64,000 nt of DNA from Sphingobium sp. CCH11-B1 (GTDB lineage Bacteria > Pseudomonadota > Alphaproteobacteria > Sphingomonadales > Sphingomonadaceae): NCBI RefSeq assembly GCF_001556865.1, contig NZ_LSJY01000134.1, positions 118,113-182,112 on the forward strand, read 5' to 3'. Numbering within the stretch: the stretch's first letter is position 1; each line of letters begins with the position of its first letter. The translations under genes were made by a program, and so were the position numbers. This document shows, piece by piece, positions 48,356 through 58,045 of the stretch. A model generated the notes under the pieces. It saw only the letters and a program-made list of their open reading frames with translations. It made no database searches and was not told the DNA's origin.

Positions 48356-49315
48356 ATGACCCAAGCGCCAGACGTCCGCCGCCCGATGACCCTGTTGATC
48401 GCCGCGCCGCGCGGCTTTTGCGCCGGGGTCGATCGCGCCATCGTCATCGTCGAACGGGCGATCGAGAAATATGGCCCGCCTGTCTATGTCCGGCACGAAA
48501 TCGTCCACAACAAATATGTGGTGGACAGCCTGAAGGCCAAGGGCGCGATTTTCGTGGAGGAACTGGACCAGGTGCCAGACGGCGTGCCGGTCGTCTTTTC
48601 CGCCCATGGCGTGCCCAAGGCGGTGCCGGCCAAGGCCGAGGAACGCGGCCTCGACTATCTGGACGCGACATGCCCGCTCGTCAGCAAGGTCCATCGCCAG
48701 GCCGAACGGCAGGTGGAGGCCGGCCGCCACATCCTGTTCGTCGGGCACAAGGGGCATCCGGAGGTGATCGGGACGTTCGGCCAGGTGCCGGCCGGCACCA
48801 TGACGCTGATCGAGACGGTCGAGGATGCCGAAGCTTTCCATGCGGCCGATCCGGACAATCTCGCCTTCCTGACGCAGACCACATTGTCCGTCGATGACAC
48901 GGCGGCGATCGTCGCGACGCTGGAGCGGCGTTTCCCGACCATCGCCGCGCCCAAGGGCGAGGACATCTGCTACGCCACGTCAAACCGCCAGACGGCGGTG
49001 AAGGCGATAGCGCCGCGCTGCGACGCGCTCTATGTGATCGGCGCGCCGAACAGTTCCAATTCGCTGCGCCTGGTGGAAGTGGCGGAGCGGGAAGGCACGC
49101 CCGCGCGCCTCATCCAGCGGGCGGACGAGATCGATTTTGCCTGGCTGGCGGATGTCCGCACGCTGGGCCTGACCGCCGGGGCGTCAGCGCCCGAAATATT
49201 GGTGCGCGAGGTGGTCGACCGGATCGCCAGCCGGTTCGCCGTGACCGAGGAACAGGTGGAAACCGCGCGCGAGAGCATCGCCTTCAAGCTGCCACGCGGG
49301 CTGGAGGCAGCCTGA
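48356..49315 (+). CDS. ispH: 4-hydroxy-3-methylbut-2-enyl diphosphate reductase
   Basis: The 319-residue 4Fe-4S enzyme completes the MEP pathway. The three cluster cysteines are in [24 protein letters not shown] and [26 protein letters not shown] holds a conserved histidine. ATG 48356 was kept; an internal ATG ([12 protein letters not shown]) is possible. First of ispH-thrB-rnhA. Confidence 0.97.
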   Translation: MTQAPDVRRPMTLLIAAPRGFCAGVDRAIVIVERAIEKYGPPVYVRHEIVHNKYVVDSLKAKGAIFVEELDQVPDGVPVVFSAHGVPKAVPAKAEERGLDYLDATCPLVSKVHRQAERQVEAGRHILFVGHKGHPEVIGTFGQVPAGTMTLIETVEDAEAFHAADPDNLAFLTQTTLSVDDTAAIVATLERRFPTIAAPKGEDICYATSNRQTAVKAIAPRCDALYVIGAPNSSNSLRLVEVAEREGTPARLIQRADEIDFAWLADVRTLGLTAGASAPEILVREVVDRIASRFAVTEEQVETARESIAFKLPRGLEAA

Positions 49316-49318
49316 TCC

Positions 49319-50296
49319 ATGGCGGTCTATACCCATGTGCCCGCCGAAGAGATCGACGCTTTCCTGACCCGCTACGACGCCGGCCGGCTGGTGTCGGCCA
49401 AGGGCATCGCCGAAGGGGTCGAGAACAGCAACTACCTGCTGGAAACGACCGGCGCGGATGGAAAGGGCCATCGCTTTATCCTGACCCTCTATGAAAAGCG
49501 GGTGGATGAGGCCGACCTGCCCTTTTTCATGGATCTGCTGGACCATCTGGGCGCGCGCGGATGCCTTGTCCCACGCTTCATCGCTGACAAAAGCGGACAG
49601 CGACTGCAACAGCTTGGCGGCCGTCCGGCCTGCCTGATCGAGTTTCTGACCGGGATCAGCGTGACCGAACCGACCCCGGCACAGGCGCGCGCGGCGGGCG
49701 TTGCTCTGGGCGAGTTGCACAGGGCGGCGCAGGGTTTTGCCGGCGAGCGGCGCAACGCGCTCGACATTGCGGGATGGCACGATCTCGCCACGAAATGCGG
49801 CGACGACTTCGACAGCGTCGCCCCCGGCCTTGGCGCGCGGGTAGCGCGGGAACTGGCCTTTCTCGACGCCCATTGGCCATCGGACCTTGCCCGGTCGGTG
49901 ATCCATGCGGACCTGTTTCCCGACAATGTGCTGATGCTCGGCGACCGGGTAACCGGCCTTATCGACTTTTATTTCAGCTGCACGGACCTTCGCGCCTACG
50001 ACCTCGCCGTGACGCACAGCGCCTGGTGCTTCAGCAATGACGGAGCGACCTGGTTCGCGGAGCGGGCAGCGGCGCTGGGGTCGGGCTATACGGCATCGCA
50101 TGGGCTGACGGAGCAGGAACGGGCCGCCTTCCCGGTCCTCTGTCGGGGGGCGGCGCTTCGCTTCCTGCTGACGCGCGCCTATGATTGGATCAACACGCCG
50201 GCCGATGCGCTGGTGACGCGCAAGGATCCCCTCGCTTATTTGCGCCGTCTGGATTTCTACGCCAGCGCCGATCCGGCGGTCCTGCTCGGCGCATGA
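49319..50296 (+). CDS. thrB: Homoserine kinase (ThrB, APH-fold type)
   Basis: The 325-residue protein is the aminoglycoside-phosphotransferase-fold homoserine kinase used in threonine synthesis in many alphaproteobacteria. [34 protein letters not shown] (catalytic loop) and [18 protein letters not shown] are characteristic. It starts three bases after ispH and overlaps rnhA by ATGA. Confidence 0.96.
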   Translation: MAVYTHVPAEEIDAFLTRYDAGRLVSAKGIAEGVENSNYLLETTGADGKGHRFILTLYEKRVDEADLPFFMDLLDHLGARGCLVPRFIADKSGQRLQQLGGRPACLIEFLTGISVTEPTPAQARAAGVALGELHRAAQGFAGERRNALDIAGWHDLATKCGDDFDSVAPGLGARVARELAFLDAHWPSDLARSVIHADLFPDNVLMLGDRVTGLIDFYFSCTDLRAYDLAVTHSAWCFSNDGATWFAERAAALGSGYTASHGLTEQERAAFPVLCRGAALRFLLTRAYDWINTPADALVTRKDPLAYLRRLDFYASADPAVLLGA

Positions 50297-50739
50297 GCGA
50301 GCTTCCCCAGGTCGACATCTTCACCGACGGCGCGTGCAAGGGCAATCCCGGCCCCGGCGGCTGGGGCGCGGTGCTGCGCTTTGGCACCGTCGAAAAGGAG
50401 ATTTCCGGCGGCGAAGCGCAGACGACCAATAACCGCATGGAAATGATGGCAGCCATCGAAGCCCTTACCACGCTCAAGAAACCATGCCGTGTAACCCTCT
50501 ACACTGACAGCAAATATGTGATGGACGGCATCACAAAATGGGTGTTCGGCTGGCAGAAGCGCGGCTGGAAGACGGCCGACAACAAGCCGGTGAAGAATGT
50601 CGAGCTGTGGCAGGCTCTGCTGGCCGCCGCAGGACGGCATAAGGTGACGTGGCAGTGGGTGAAGGGCCATGCCGGCCACCCGGAAAATGAACGGGCCGAC
50701 CAGCTCGCCTGCGCGGCGGCGGAGAGCTTCCGGCGCTAG
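50293..50739 (+). CDS. rnhA: Ribonuclease HI
   Basis: The 148-residue enzyme cuts RNA in RNA-DNA hybrids. The DEDD residues are in [44 protein letters not shown] and [15 protein letters not shown] 50293 overlaps the thrB stop. Its TAG stop shares the palindrome CTAG with the stop of the convergent gene. Confidence 0.98.
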   Translation: MSELPQVDIFTDGACKGNPGPGGWGAVLRFGTVEKEISGGEAQTTNNRMEMMAAIEALTTLKKPCRVTLYTDSKYVMDGITKWVFGWQKRGWKTADNKPVKNVELWQALLAAAGRHKVTWQWVKGHAGHPENERADQLACAAAESFRR

Positions 50740-51527
50740 GCCGCGCGCTCGCCGCGCAGGATCGTCTCGATCAAGGTCACATCCTCCGGCTTGTCGGCGT
50801 CGATACAGGCTTCGGCCTTGTCCATCGCCACCAGCCGCGCCGCAAGGCCGAACTTGCGACCGACGCGGGCGATCCCGCCACGCAGCGTGAGGAGGCGCAG
50901 CAGCGCCCCGAGCAGGGCGACCGGACCGAAAGCGGCGAGGATCTTCCAGCCTTTCTTCCGATCCTGCTCCACCTCCTGCCACAGCGCGATGACGCGCTTT
51001 GCCCTGTCGCTCCCGAACCAGAAGAGGTTCGCGCCCGACCACCAGCCGTCGCGGAACTTGAGCCAGGTGCGGCGCGATTGCGGATAGCGGGCCAGCAAGG
51101 TGCGGCGCTCCACCAGCGCGACGGCGACGTCCGCGCCCGCGGCCTGCGCCACAAACTGGTCGAGCATTGCCAGGTCCAGCAGGACATGATCGGCCGTCGT
51201 CAGCAGGAGCGGATAGGACAGCCCCCCTCCATCCATCAGCGACAGCAGCGAGGCGGCAATCCCCTGCCCGCCCGTTTCGAACCGGACGCGCGGATGGCTC
51301 GCGAGCCAGGCGGTGGCCGGGTCGGCGGCGTAGAGGTCCGGGCGCTGGGTCAGGATGACGAGCTGCCCGACCGCCGGATGATCCAGCAGCGCACGGGCGG
51401 GATAGTCGATCATCGGCCGGCCGGCGACCGGCGCGAGCGGCTTGACCGGCACGCCAGCCGCGAGCGCCAGCGGATCGGGAACCGGGCGCGCGCCCGCAAG
51501 CAGGATGGCGGTGACTGGAGCGGTCAT
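50736..51527 (-). CDS. Nucleotidyltransferase family protein (MobA/GT-A-like)
   Basis: The 263-residue protein has an N-terminal nucleotidyltransferase pattern ([17 protein letters not shown] with a shortened glycine loop, then [20 protein letters not shown]). [13 protein letters not shown] is a DxD-like segment. It may transfer a nucleotide to a phosphorylated compound, but the usual GGxGTR loop is altered, so activity is uncertain. The C-terminal half has amphipathic helices ([18 protein letters not shown]) that could touch the membrane. Confidence 0.75.
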   Translation of the reverse strand: MTAPVTAILLAGARPVPDPLALAAGVPVKPLAPVAGRPMIDYPARALLDHPAVGQLVILTQRPDLYAADPATAWLASHPRVRFETGGQGIAASLLSLMDGGGLSYPLLLTTADHVLLDLAMLDQFVAQAAGADVAVALVERRTLLARYPQSRRTWLKFRDGWWSGANLFWFGSDRAKRVIALWQEVEQDRKKGWKILAAFGPVALLGALLRLLTLRGGIARVGRKFGLAARLVAMDKAEACIDADKPEDVTLIETILRGERAA

Positions 51528-51567
51528 GCGCCGCCGTTAGCGGAACCGGCGACAGGCGGAAAGCAGC

Positions 51568-53091
51568 TTATTTGCTCCGAACGGCAGGGCCCGCGCCGGC
51601 AGCCTGCGCGAAACTGTCATGCAGGCCGACGCGCAGCTGGCGATAGTGGGCGAGCTTCGCGCGGAAGGCCGCCAGTTCCGCGCCGGCCAACTGCGCCGTG
51701 GTCGTGAAGCGCACCGACAATGGGTTGACCGTCACGCCGTTGCGATACAGCTCATAATGGAGGTGGGGTCCGGTGGACAGGCCCGTGGAGCCGACATAGC
51801 CGATCACCTGCCCGCGCCGCACCCGCTGGCCGGGTATCGCGGCGATGCGGCTCATATGGGCATAGCCGGTGGCAAGACCGCCGCCATGTTCGATGCGGAC
51901 ATAATTGCCATGCCCGCCGTGCCGCCCCGCATAGGCGACCACGCCGTCGGTGACCGCATAGATGGGCGATCCATAGCGCGCGGCGAAATCGATGCCGGCG
52001 TGCATCCGGGTATAGCCCAGAATCGGATGACGGCGCATGCCGAAACCCGACGACATGCGGCCTGCCACGGGCGAGGACAGGACGCCGCGCCGTTCGCCGA
52101 CGCCCGATGCCTCGAACCATTCGGTCCGGCCGTCCTTGGTCCATTTGAGCATGTCGATCGACTTGCCGCGCCCACGCCGGAGCCCGGCATAGAGAAGGTC
52201 GCCCACCTCCACATCGCCGGTTTCGGCGCGGCGATATTCGGTGACGATGTCGTAGCGGTCGCCGGCCGCGATGCCGCCAAGATCGACCTGCTGCGCGATG
52301 ACGCGCAGGAAAGCCTGCACCGCGCGGGGCGGCGCGCCGGCCGCGCGGGCGGAACGGTAGATGCTGTCGCCCACCACGCCCTGGATGCGGAGCGGCGTAT
52401 CGTCCACCCGGATGGGAATGCGCCTGGCGGACAGCAGCCCTCCGTTGCGCGTCAGTTCGACGCTGAGGTCGAGCCGCGCGCGGAACGCCAGCCGGTCCAA
52501 CGGCCGCGGCCGGTCTCGCGCGGCGCGGCGGCCAAGGACGATGTCGAGCCGGGTGCCCGGCTTCACGCCCCCGTCGATATCGCCACCGACAAGGCTCATG
52601 ACCGTCGACACGTCGTCGCCGCTCACGCCGGCGCGCGACAGGGCGCGGGCAAGCGTGTCGCTGCTCCCGACCTGGGCGCTCAATTCGATCTGCGGCCGCT
52701 CGGGTGTTTCGCGCAGCGGCTGCACGGTGTCGGTCGATCCCATATGTCGTCCGCTGTCCGCGCCGAGCGCCAGCGGCGTGATCATCTGGCTGCGCACTTC
52801 ATCATAATGCGCATCCGAAAGGACCGGGCCGGGAGCGCCTGGAACAGGCTCGAAAGCCGGCGACAGATAGAGCGCCATGGCGCAGAGGCCCAAGCAAGTG
52901 AACAGCCCCCGGAACCAGGTGCGGCTGCCGATCCGCTGGCCAAGATCGGGGACCAGCTCGACCTCATCGGCCCATTCCCGCAGGCGCACGCGCCAGTCCT
53001 GCGGTGCCGGAGAGCGGCTCAGCGATTCGGTTGCCCACAGCGATGCCGTTGCGCCGCCCTGCTGCAATCCGAGTCGGTGATCCTGAAACAA
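51568..53091 (-). CDS. Membrane-anchored M23 (LytM) endopeptidase-like protein
   Basis: The protein of about 507 residues has an N-terminal cytoplasmic part, one membrane helix (GLFTCLGLCAMALYLSPAF), an OapA/LysM-like region (TLARALSRAGVSGDDVS) and a C-terminal M23 domain. The zinc and catalytic motifs HAGIDFA and GPHLHYEL are complete, so it should cleave peptidoglycan cross-links. TTG 53091 (reads MFQDHRLGL) is the preferred start; GTG 53124 is possible. It is divergent from the helicase gene. Confidence 0.88.
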   Translation of the reverse strand: MFQDHRLGLQQGGATASLWATESLSRSPAPQDWRVRLREWADEVELVPDLGQRIGSRTWFRGLFTCLGLCAMALYLSPAFEPVPGAPGPVLSDAHYDEVRSQMITPLALGADSGRHMGSTDTVQPLRETPERPQIELSAQVGSSDTLARALSRAGVSGDDVSTVMSLVGGDIDGGVKPGTRLDIVLGRRAARDRPRPLDRLAFRARLDLSVELTRNGGLLSARRIPIRVDDTPLRIQGVVGDSIYRSARAAGAPPRAVQAFLRVIAQQVDLGGIAAGDRYDIVTEYRRAETGDVEVGDLLYAGLRRGRGKSIDMLKWTKDGRTEWFEASGVGERRGVLSSPVAGRMSSGFGMRRHPILGYTRMHAGIDFAARYGSPIYAVTDGVVAYAGRHGGHGNYVRIEHGGGLATGYAHMSRIAAIPGQRVRRGQVIGYVGSTGLSTGPHLHYELYRNGVTVNPLSVRFTTTAQLAGAELAAFRAKLAHYRQLRVGLHDSFAQAAGAGPAVRSK

Positions 53092-53307
53092 ACCCGCATC
53101 CCCATGGGCTTCGCCGCCCCGCACAGCCCCCGCGCCGTGCGTGAGCGCGACCTTTGTGAACGCACAGGGTTAAAGTCAAATAAAGAGCGCGGCCGGGCGC
53201 ACGGCGCGACGATGAAACGTGCGAACCGTCCGACAGGCGTCGCAATCGGGCATGGGGCGGCGAAATCCCTTGCCGATCCGGGCGGCCTGCCCGACATAGG
53301 AGGCACC

Positions 53308-56037
53308 ATGGCCCAGTTCGCCCGCTCTCCCGTCACCGCGGTCCTGGGACCGACCAACACCGGCAAGACCCACCTCGCAGTCGAGCGCATGTGCGGCCAT
53401 TCAAGCGGCATGATGGGCTTTCCCCTGCGCCTCCTGGCGCGAGAGGTCTATGATCGGGTCGTCGCGATCAAGGGACCGCAGTCAGTCGCGCTCATCACCG
53501 GCGAAGAGAAGATCGTGCCGCCGGGCGCGCGCTATTTCCTTTGCACAGCGGAATCGATGAGCCTTGACCGCGACTTGGCGTTCGTCGCGCTGGACGAGGC
53601 GCAGCTCGGCGCGGACCCGGAGCGCGGCCATATCTTCACCGACCGCATCCTGCGGGCGCGGGGCCGGGAGGAGACGATGATCCTTGGGTCCGCCAGCATA
53701 AGCCGGGTGGTGAAGGCGCTGGTCCCCGACGTGGAGATCATCAGCCGCCCGCGTTTCTCCACCCTGTCCTACGCGGGCGCCAAGAAATTGTCCCGCCTGC
53801 CCAAGCGGTCCGCCATCGTCGCCTTTTCGGCAGAGGAAGTCTATGCCGTGGCGGAGATGCTGCGGCGGTTTCGCGGTGGCGCGGCGGTGGTGATGGGCGC
53901 GCTGTCCCCGCGCACCCGGAACGCGCAGGTGCAGATGTTCCTGAATGGCGAGGTCGACTATCTGGTCGCGACCGACGCCATCGGCATGGGCCTCAACCTT
54001 GACGTCGCGCATGTCGCCTTCGCTTCGCTGCGGAAATTCGACGGCCGGCGCGCCCGCCGCCTGACCGTCAGCGAAATGGCGCAGATCGCCGGCCGCGCGG
54101 GGCGGCACCATCGCGACGGGACGTTCGGCAGCCTGGGCCATGAGGATGGCGACGCCGCCTTCACGCCCGAGGAAATAGAGGCGATCGAATCGCATCATTT
54201 CCCGCCGATCGACCAGCTTTTCTGGCGTGACGGTACGCCACGCACCGACCGGCTGGACCATCTGGTGGCCGATCTGGAGGCAAAACCCGACCGCCCCGAA
54301 CTGCGCGCCGCGCCCGAGGCGGTGGACCTGGCCGTGCTTAAGCGCCTTGCGGCCGACCCGCTCGTCATCGAACGGACGAAGGGCAAGCGGCAGGTGGAAC
54401 GGCTCTGGGCCGCGTGCGGCCTGCCCGACTTCCAGAAGCTGGGAGCGGACCACCATGCCCGCATGGTGAGCCGGATATGGCGTTTCCTGTCCGAAGGGTC
54501 GGGCCATATTCCCCGCGACTGGTTCGCGCAGCAGATCGCGCGACTCGATTCGGTGCAGGGCGACATCGACACGATTTCCGGCCGCATCGCGGCCACGCGG
54601 ACATGGGCCTATATCGCGCATCGGGCCGATTGGCTGGAGCATCCGGCCGAGATGGCAGAGCGCACGCGCATGCTGGAGGAGAAGCTCTCGGACGCACTGC
54701 ATGCCGCTTTGACCCAACGTTTCGTGGACCGGCGCACGTCCGTCCTGTTGCGCGACATCGGCCAGAATGCCAGCAACCTGCCGGTGACGGTGGAGCAGGA
54801 CGGGACAGTCTGCGTCGATGGCGAGACGATTGGGCGACTTGACGGCTTCCGATTCTCGGTCGATCCCGCTACGCGGCTTGCCGATCGGAAGATGTTGCTG
54901 GCGGCGGCCGATCGCCGGCTTGGAAAGGTGTTGCGGGTGAAGGCTGAAGAACTGGTGGCGGCGACGGACGCGGATTTCGTGCTGCTGGACGAGGCGGGAC
55001 AGGCGCCAGGCATCGCCTGGGGCGGGACGACGGTGGCGGCCCTGCTGGCCGGGCCGAGCCTGCTGTCGCCGGACATCCGGCTGGACCGCGCGCTGCTGGC
55101 GTTGGGACAGGATGTGCAGAAGCAGGTCGTCGCCCGGCTTTCGACCTGGTTCGAGGCGCAGAAGCAGAAGCATTTGCTGCCGCTTGTGAAGATGGCGGAA
55201 AGCGCCGCGGATCCGGCGGTGCCGCCTGTCGTGCGCGCCGTCTTCGCCCAGCTGGCCGATGCAGGCGGCGTCATGGCACGGACCGATCTGGACGATGCGC
55301 TCGGACATCTGGACAAGGAACAGCGGCATCTGCTGCGCAAGGCCGGCATCGATATCGGCGTGCTCGACATCTATCACCCCGGCTTGCTGAAGCCCGGCGC
55401 GGCGCGCTGGCGATCGGCGTTGCTGTCGGCGCGCATCGCCAAGCCCTGCCTGCCCCTGCCCGGCCCCGGCCTGACGCTGATCCCGGCGGGCGAGAAGCCG
55501 GCGCAGATGGGCGCGCGGATCGCGGGCTTCCGCGGTTTCGGCGACCAGATGCTGCGCATCGACATGGCCGAGCGCATGGCCCGCGCCGCGCATGAGGCGA
55601 TTGCGAAGGATGAGCCCTTCACCGCGACCAGCCCGCAGATCGTGTCCCTGGGTCTTAGCGAACCATCCTTCCTGACGCTGATGCGTCTGGCTGGATTCCG
55701 GCCCGTTGCCCCCCGCGCGCCTGCCGCGGATGTTCCCTGCGTCGAGGATGTCGAAGGCTTAGCGCCTGCCGAAACGGCGGAAGGCACTGAAACGACCGAG
55801 GTTGCGACGCCTGTTCCTGCCGGCGCGAACTGGGCTTTCCGCGGGCGTCAGAAGCCGCGCCCGGACCGCCAGCAGCAGGGCAGCAAGCCCCGCGCCGGCA
55901 AGCCCGGCGGCAAGCCGGAGGGCGATCGCCGCCTGTCACGCGAACGCGCCCCGCGCCCCGCTTCGGCCGGCAGCACGCCAGCGCCTGCCAACAACGCCTT
56001 TGCCGGGCTCGCCGAGCTTCTGGGCCGCAATGGCTGA
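53308..56037 (+). CDS. SUV3-like DExH RNA helicase
   Basis: The 909-residue protein has Walker A GPTNTGKT (14-21), motif II DEAQ (96-99), a second RecA domain with ATDAIGMGLNL and motif VI QIAGRAGRHHRDGTFG. This matches the SUV3/SUPV3L1 family that unwinds RNA in mitochondria. A long helical middle follows. From about residue 800 there is a low-complexity acidic then Lys/Arg/Pro/Gly-rich tail, ending NNAFAGLAELLGRNG. ATG 53308 has a perfect AGGAGG five bases upstream; the open frame before it is antisense to the M23 gene. Followed by an S4 protein with overlapping start. Confidence 0.93.
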   Translation: MAQFARSPVTAVLGPTNTGKTHLAVERMCGHSSGMMGFPLRLLAREVYDRVVAIKGPQSVALITGEEKIVPPGARYFLCTAESMSLDRDLAFVALDEAQLGADPERGHIFTDRILRARGREETMILGSASISRVVKALVPDVEIISRPRFSTLSYAGAKKLSRLPKRSAIVAFSAEEVYAVAEMLRRFRGGAAVVMGALSPRTRNAQVQMFLNGEVDYLVATDAIGMGLNLDVAHVAFASLRKFDGRRARRLTVSEMAQIAGRAGRHHRDGTFGSLGHEDGDAAFTPEEIEAIESHHFPPIDQLFWRDGTPRTDRLDHLVADLEAKPDRPELRAAPEAVDLAVLKRLAADPLVIERTKGKRQVERLWAACGLPDFQKLGADHHARMVSRIWRFLSEGSGHIPRDWFAQQIARLDSVQGDIDTISGRIAATRTWAYIAHRADWLEHPAEMAERTRMLEEKLSDALHAALTQRFVDRRTSVLLRDIGQNASNLPVTVEQDGTVCVDGETIGRLDGFRFSVDPATRLADRKMLLAAADRRLGKVLRVKAEELVAATDADFVLLDEAGQAPGIAWGGTTVAALLAGPSLLSPDIRLDRALLALGQDVQKQVVARLSTWFEAQKQKHLLPLVKMAESAADPAVPPVVRAVFAQLADAGGVMARTDLDDALGHLDKEQRHLLRKAGIDIGVLDIYHPGLLKPGAARWRSALLSARIAKPCLPLPGPGLTLIPAGEKPAQMGARIAGFRGFGDQMLRIDMAERMARAAHEAIAKDEPFTATSPQIVSLGLSEPSFLTLMRLAGFRPVAPRAPAADVPCVEDVEGLAPAETAEGTETTEVATPVPAGANWAFRGRQKPRPDRQQQGSKPRAGKPGGKPEGDRRLSRERAPRPASAGSTPAPANNAFAGLAELLGRNG

Positions 56038-56323
56038 CGCGGCGACGGTGGGGCATGGGCCCAGCCTTCGCATCGACAAATTCCTGTGGTTCGCGCGGCT
56101 GTCCAAAAGCCGCTCGAACGCGCAGGCGCTGGCGGAGGACGGCCATATCCGCCTCAACGGCCGACGCATCGACCGCGCCCATGCGCCGGTCCGTATGGGC
56201 GATCTCATCACCTTTCCCCATTTCGATAAGGTGCGCGTGGTCCGGGTGATGACACTGCCGGCCAGGCGCGGTCCCGCCCCGGAAGCGCAGGCCTGTTATG
56301 AGGAACTGACGGTGGGGAGCTGA
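56030..56323 (+). CDS. S4-domain RNA-binding protein (Hsp15-like)
   Basis: The 97-residue protein is a single S4 domain: RIDKFLWFARLSKSRSNAQAL and GHIRLNGRRIDRAHAPVRMGD. Relatives such as Hsp15 bind stalled 50S subunits; this one may bind structured RNA beside the helicase. ATG 56030 overlaps the end of the helicase gene by eight bases, so they are translationally coupled. Confidence 0.9.
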   Translation: MADAATVGHGPSLRIDKFLWFARLSKSRSNAQALAEDGHIRLNGRRIDRAHAPVRMGDLITFPHFDKVRVVRVMTLPARRGPAPEAQACYEELTVGS

Positions 56324-56451
56324 CCCCGCCGCCGGGCTTCTTCCTGCCACTCCTGCCTTCCCTGATGGCTCGTCCCGACGGGCCTGCGACGGTGTGAACT
56401 TCCGCGCCGTCCCGCCAAACCGGCCCTACGTCCATGGCAACAATATCCTCA

Positions 56452-56480
56452 TTGACCTTGCGCGCATGCGGGCATAGCAG
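56452..56480 (+). promoter_or_regulatory. Predicted fdxA promoter
   Basis: TTGACC (56452-56457) and TAGCAG (56475-56480) are spaced by 17 bases, ending about 33 bases before the fdxA ATG. The gap 56324-56513 has nothing else recognisable. Confidence 0.45.
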
Positions 56481-56513
56481 GGCCGCGTTTTTCAACACCA
56501 AGAGTGCCAGCCA

Positions 56514-56852
56514 ATGACCTATGTCGTGACCGACAACTGCATCCGCTGCAAATATATGGATTGCGTGGAGGTCTGCCCCGTCGATTGCTTCTACGAGGGC
56601 GAGAATATGCTGGTCATCAACCCCAATGAATGCATCGACTGCGGCGTGTGCGAACCCGAATGCCCCGCCGAGGCGATTCTGCCCGATACAGAGAACGGCC
56701 TGGAGCAGTGGCTGGAGCTGAACGCGAAATATTCGGCGGAATGGCCCAACATCACGGTCAAGGGCGACGCGCCCGGCGATGCCGACGCCATGAGCGGCAT
56801 CGAGAACAAGCTGGAAAAATTCTTTTCGCCGGAGCCCGGATCGGGCAGCTGA
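56514..56852 (+). CDS. fdxA: Seven-iron ferredoxin FdxA
   Basis: The 112-residue protein binds one 3Fe-4S and one 4Fe-4S cluster. The cluster cysteines lie in [20 protein letters not shown] and [17 protein letters not shown]. It carries electrons in the cytosol; the partner is unknown. It sits between the S4 gene and carD, a very common order in alphaproteobacteria. Confidence 0.97.
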   Translation: MTYVVTDNCIRCKYMDCVEVCPVDCFYEGENMLVINPNECIDCGVCEPECPAEAILPDTENGLEQWLELNAKYSAEWPNITVKGDAPGDADAMSGIENKLEKFFSPEPGSGS

Positions 56853-56885
56853 CGCCATCGCCGTTTCAAGCAGTTTCAACGCCAT

Positions 56886-56907
56886 CCCCAGACATTGTGT
56901 CCGGGGG
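56886..56907 (+). terminator. Possible fdxA terminator hairpin
   Basis: CCCCAGACA and TGTCCGGGG pair with one mismatch across a three-base loop, about 35 bases after the fdxA stop. The T-run that follows is weak (TAATTTTG). The rest of the 56853-57086 gap is the carD leader with no clear promoter. Confidence 0.4.
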
Positions 56908-57086
56908 TGGTAATTTTGTTACGAATCTGCTAAATAGGCGATCGATGGCCGGATGTCCCCCTGTCCGGCCCTGGAGAATGATCTTCATGTCATGACGGTG
57001 GCGCCGTGGACTTCCCGGCATTTGTCTCTCTGGCACATCTGCCCCCGCGTTCGTCCCGTTCCCCGGTTGAATTGGAAAGGTATCAA

Positions 57087-57614
57087 ATGGCTGCCAAGGC
57101 GCTGTCCTTTGACGTTGGTGATTATGTCGTTTACCCCAAGCATGGCGTTGGCCGTGTGATCGAACTGCAAAAGGAGCAGATCGCGGGCATGGAGCTGGAG
57201 CTATATGTGCTCCGCTTCGAAAAGGAGCGTATGACGCTGCGTGTGCCGACCAACAAGGCCGAAGGTGTGGGCATGCGCAAGCTGTCCTCCAACAAGACGC
57301 TGGAGGAGGCGATGGAAACGCTGAAGGGCAAGCCCAAGGTCAAGCGCACCATGTGGTCGCGCCGCGCGCAGGAATATGAGGCCAAGATCAATTCGGGTGA
57401 CCTGGTGTCGATCGCCGAAGTGACTCGCGACCTGTTCCGCGCCGACGACCAGCCCGAGCAGAGCTATTCCGAACGGCAGATTTTCGAGGCTGCTTCCAGC
57501 CGCCTTGCGCGCGAACTGGCCGCCATGGAAGAAACGGACGAGCCGAGCGCGCTCAAGAAGATCCTGCGCATCCTGAACGAAGCTGCGCCCAAGCATGTGA
57601 AGGTCGAAGCCTAA
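57087..57614 (+). CDS. carD: CarD-family transcriptional regulator
   Basis: The 175-residue protein has the RNA-polymerase-binding Tudor-like domain (FDVGDYVVYPKHGVGRVIEL) and a helical DNA-binding part (TMWSRRAQEYEAKINSGDL, ending LKKILRILNEA). CarD stabilises the open promoter complex, notably at rRNA promoters. ATG 57087 with GGAAAGG upstream gives the family start; the frame from 57006 is an extension. Confidence 0.96.
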   Translation: MAAKALSFDVGDYVVYPKHGVGRVIELQKEQIAGMELELYVLRFEKERMTLRVPTNKAEGVGMRKLSSNKTLEEAMETLKGKPKVKRTMWSRRAQEYEAKINSGDLVSIAEVTRDLFRADDQPEQSYSERQIFEAASSRLARELAAMEETDEPSALKKILRILNEAAPKHVKVEA

Positions 57615-57638
57615 GTCAGGCCTTCATCAGGGGCAATG

Positions 57639-57676
57639 AAAAAGGGCGCTCCGGCTTGGTTCGGGGCGCCCTTTTT
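57639..57676 (+). terminator. Rho-independent terminator after carD
   Basis: AAAAAGGGCG and CGCCCTTTTT form the stem with an inner CCG/CGG extension. A and T runs on both sides allow use on both strands, also ending the convergent small membrane protein gene. Confidence 0.9.
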
Positions 57677-57697
57677 CGTTGCATTCGGTCGCCGCGA

Positions 57698-57949
57698 TCA
57701 GTCGCCCTTGGCTGCGCCCGCGGCATCCTTGGCCGCGTCGCCGACGTCGCTGGCCGCCTGGCCTACCTGCGTCGCCGCACTGCTTACGGCATTGTCCTTG
57801 TTCGTCTGGCTGGAGACCAGGAAGAAGGCGGCGACCGCCACCACGACAACCAGCAGCAGAACCGCGAGCGTCGTGCCGCCGCCACGCTTTTCGATGACAG
57901 TCGTCGTGGTTGTCGGCCGGTCCTGATAATCACCGCGATAATCGGTCAT
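57698..57949 (-). CDS. Small single-pass membrane protein
   Basis: The 83-residue protein has a polar N-terminus (MTDYRGDYQDRPTTTTTVIE), one membrane helix (TLAVLLLVVVVAVAAFFLVS) and an Ala/Asp-rich helical tail (VGQAASDVGDAAKDAAGAAK) like some stress-induced envelope proteins. No known domain. GGAG lies six bases before ATG 57949. A GGAAC-N17-CATT element upstream (57984-58009) may be a stress promoter. Confidence 0.75.
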   Translation of the reverse strand: MTDYRGDYQDRPTTTTTVIEKRGGGTTLAVLLLVVVVAVAAFFLVSSQTNKDNAVSSAATQVGQAASDVGDAAKDAAGAAKGD

Positions 57950-57983
57950 GTCGCTCTCCTCCTCATACGCCACCCGCAGCAAC

Positions 57984-58009
57984 AATGCCGCAACGAGGAA
58001 GGAGGTTCC
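57984..58009 (-). promoter_or_regulatory. Possible EcfG-type stress promoter before the small membrane protein
   Basis: On the minus strand GGAAC (58005-58009) is followed after 17 bases by CATT (57984-57987), one base from the EcfG consensus CGTT. The ATG is about 35 bases further. Confidence 0.3.
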
Positions 58010-58045
58010 CGCAGGGGCGAGACGTGGAACCGTCTGCGCTGGACT

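Noticed and set aside
53482..55593. Open frame of 703 codons on the minus strand
   Set aside because: Antisense to the SUV3-like helicase; no recognised motif.
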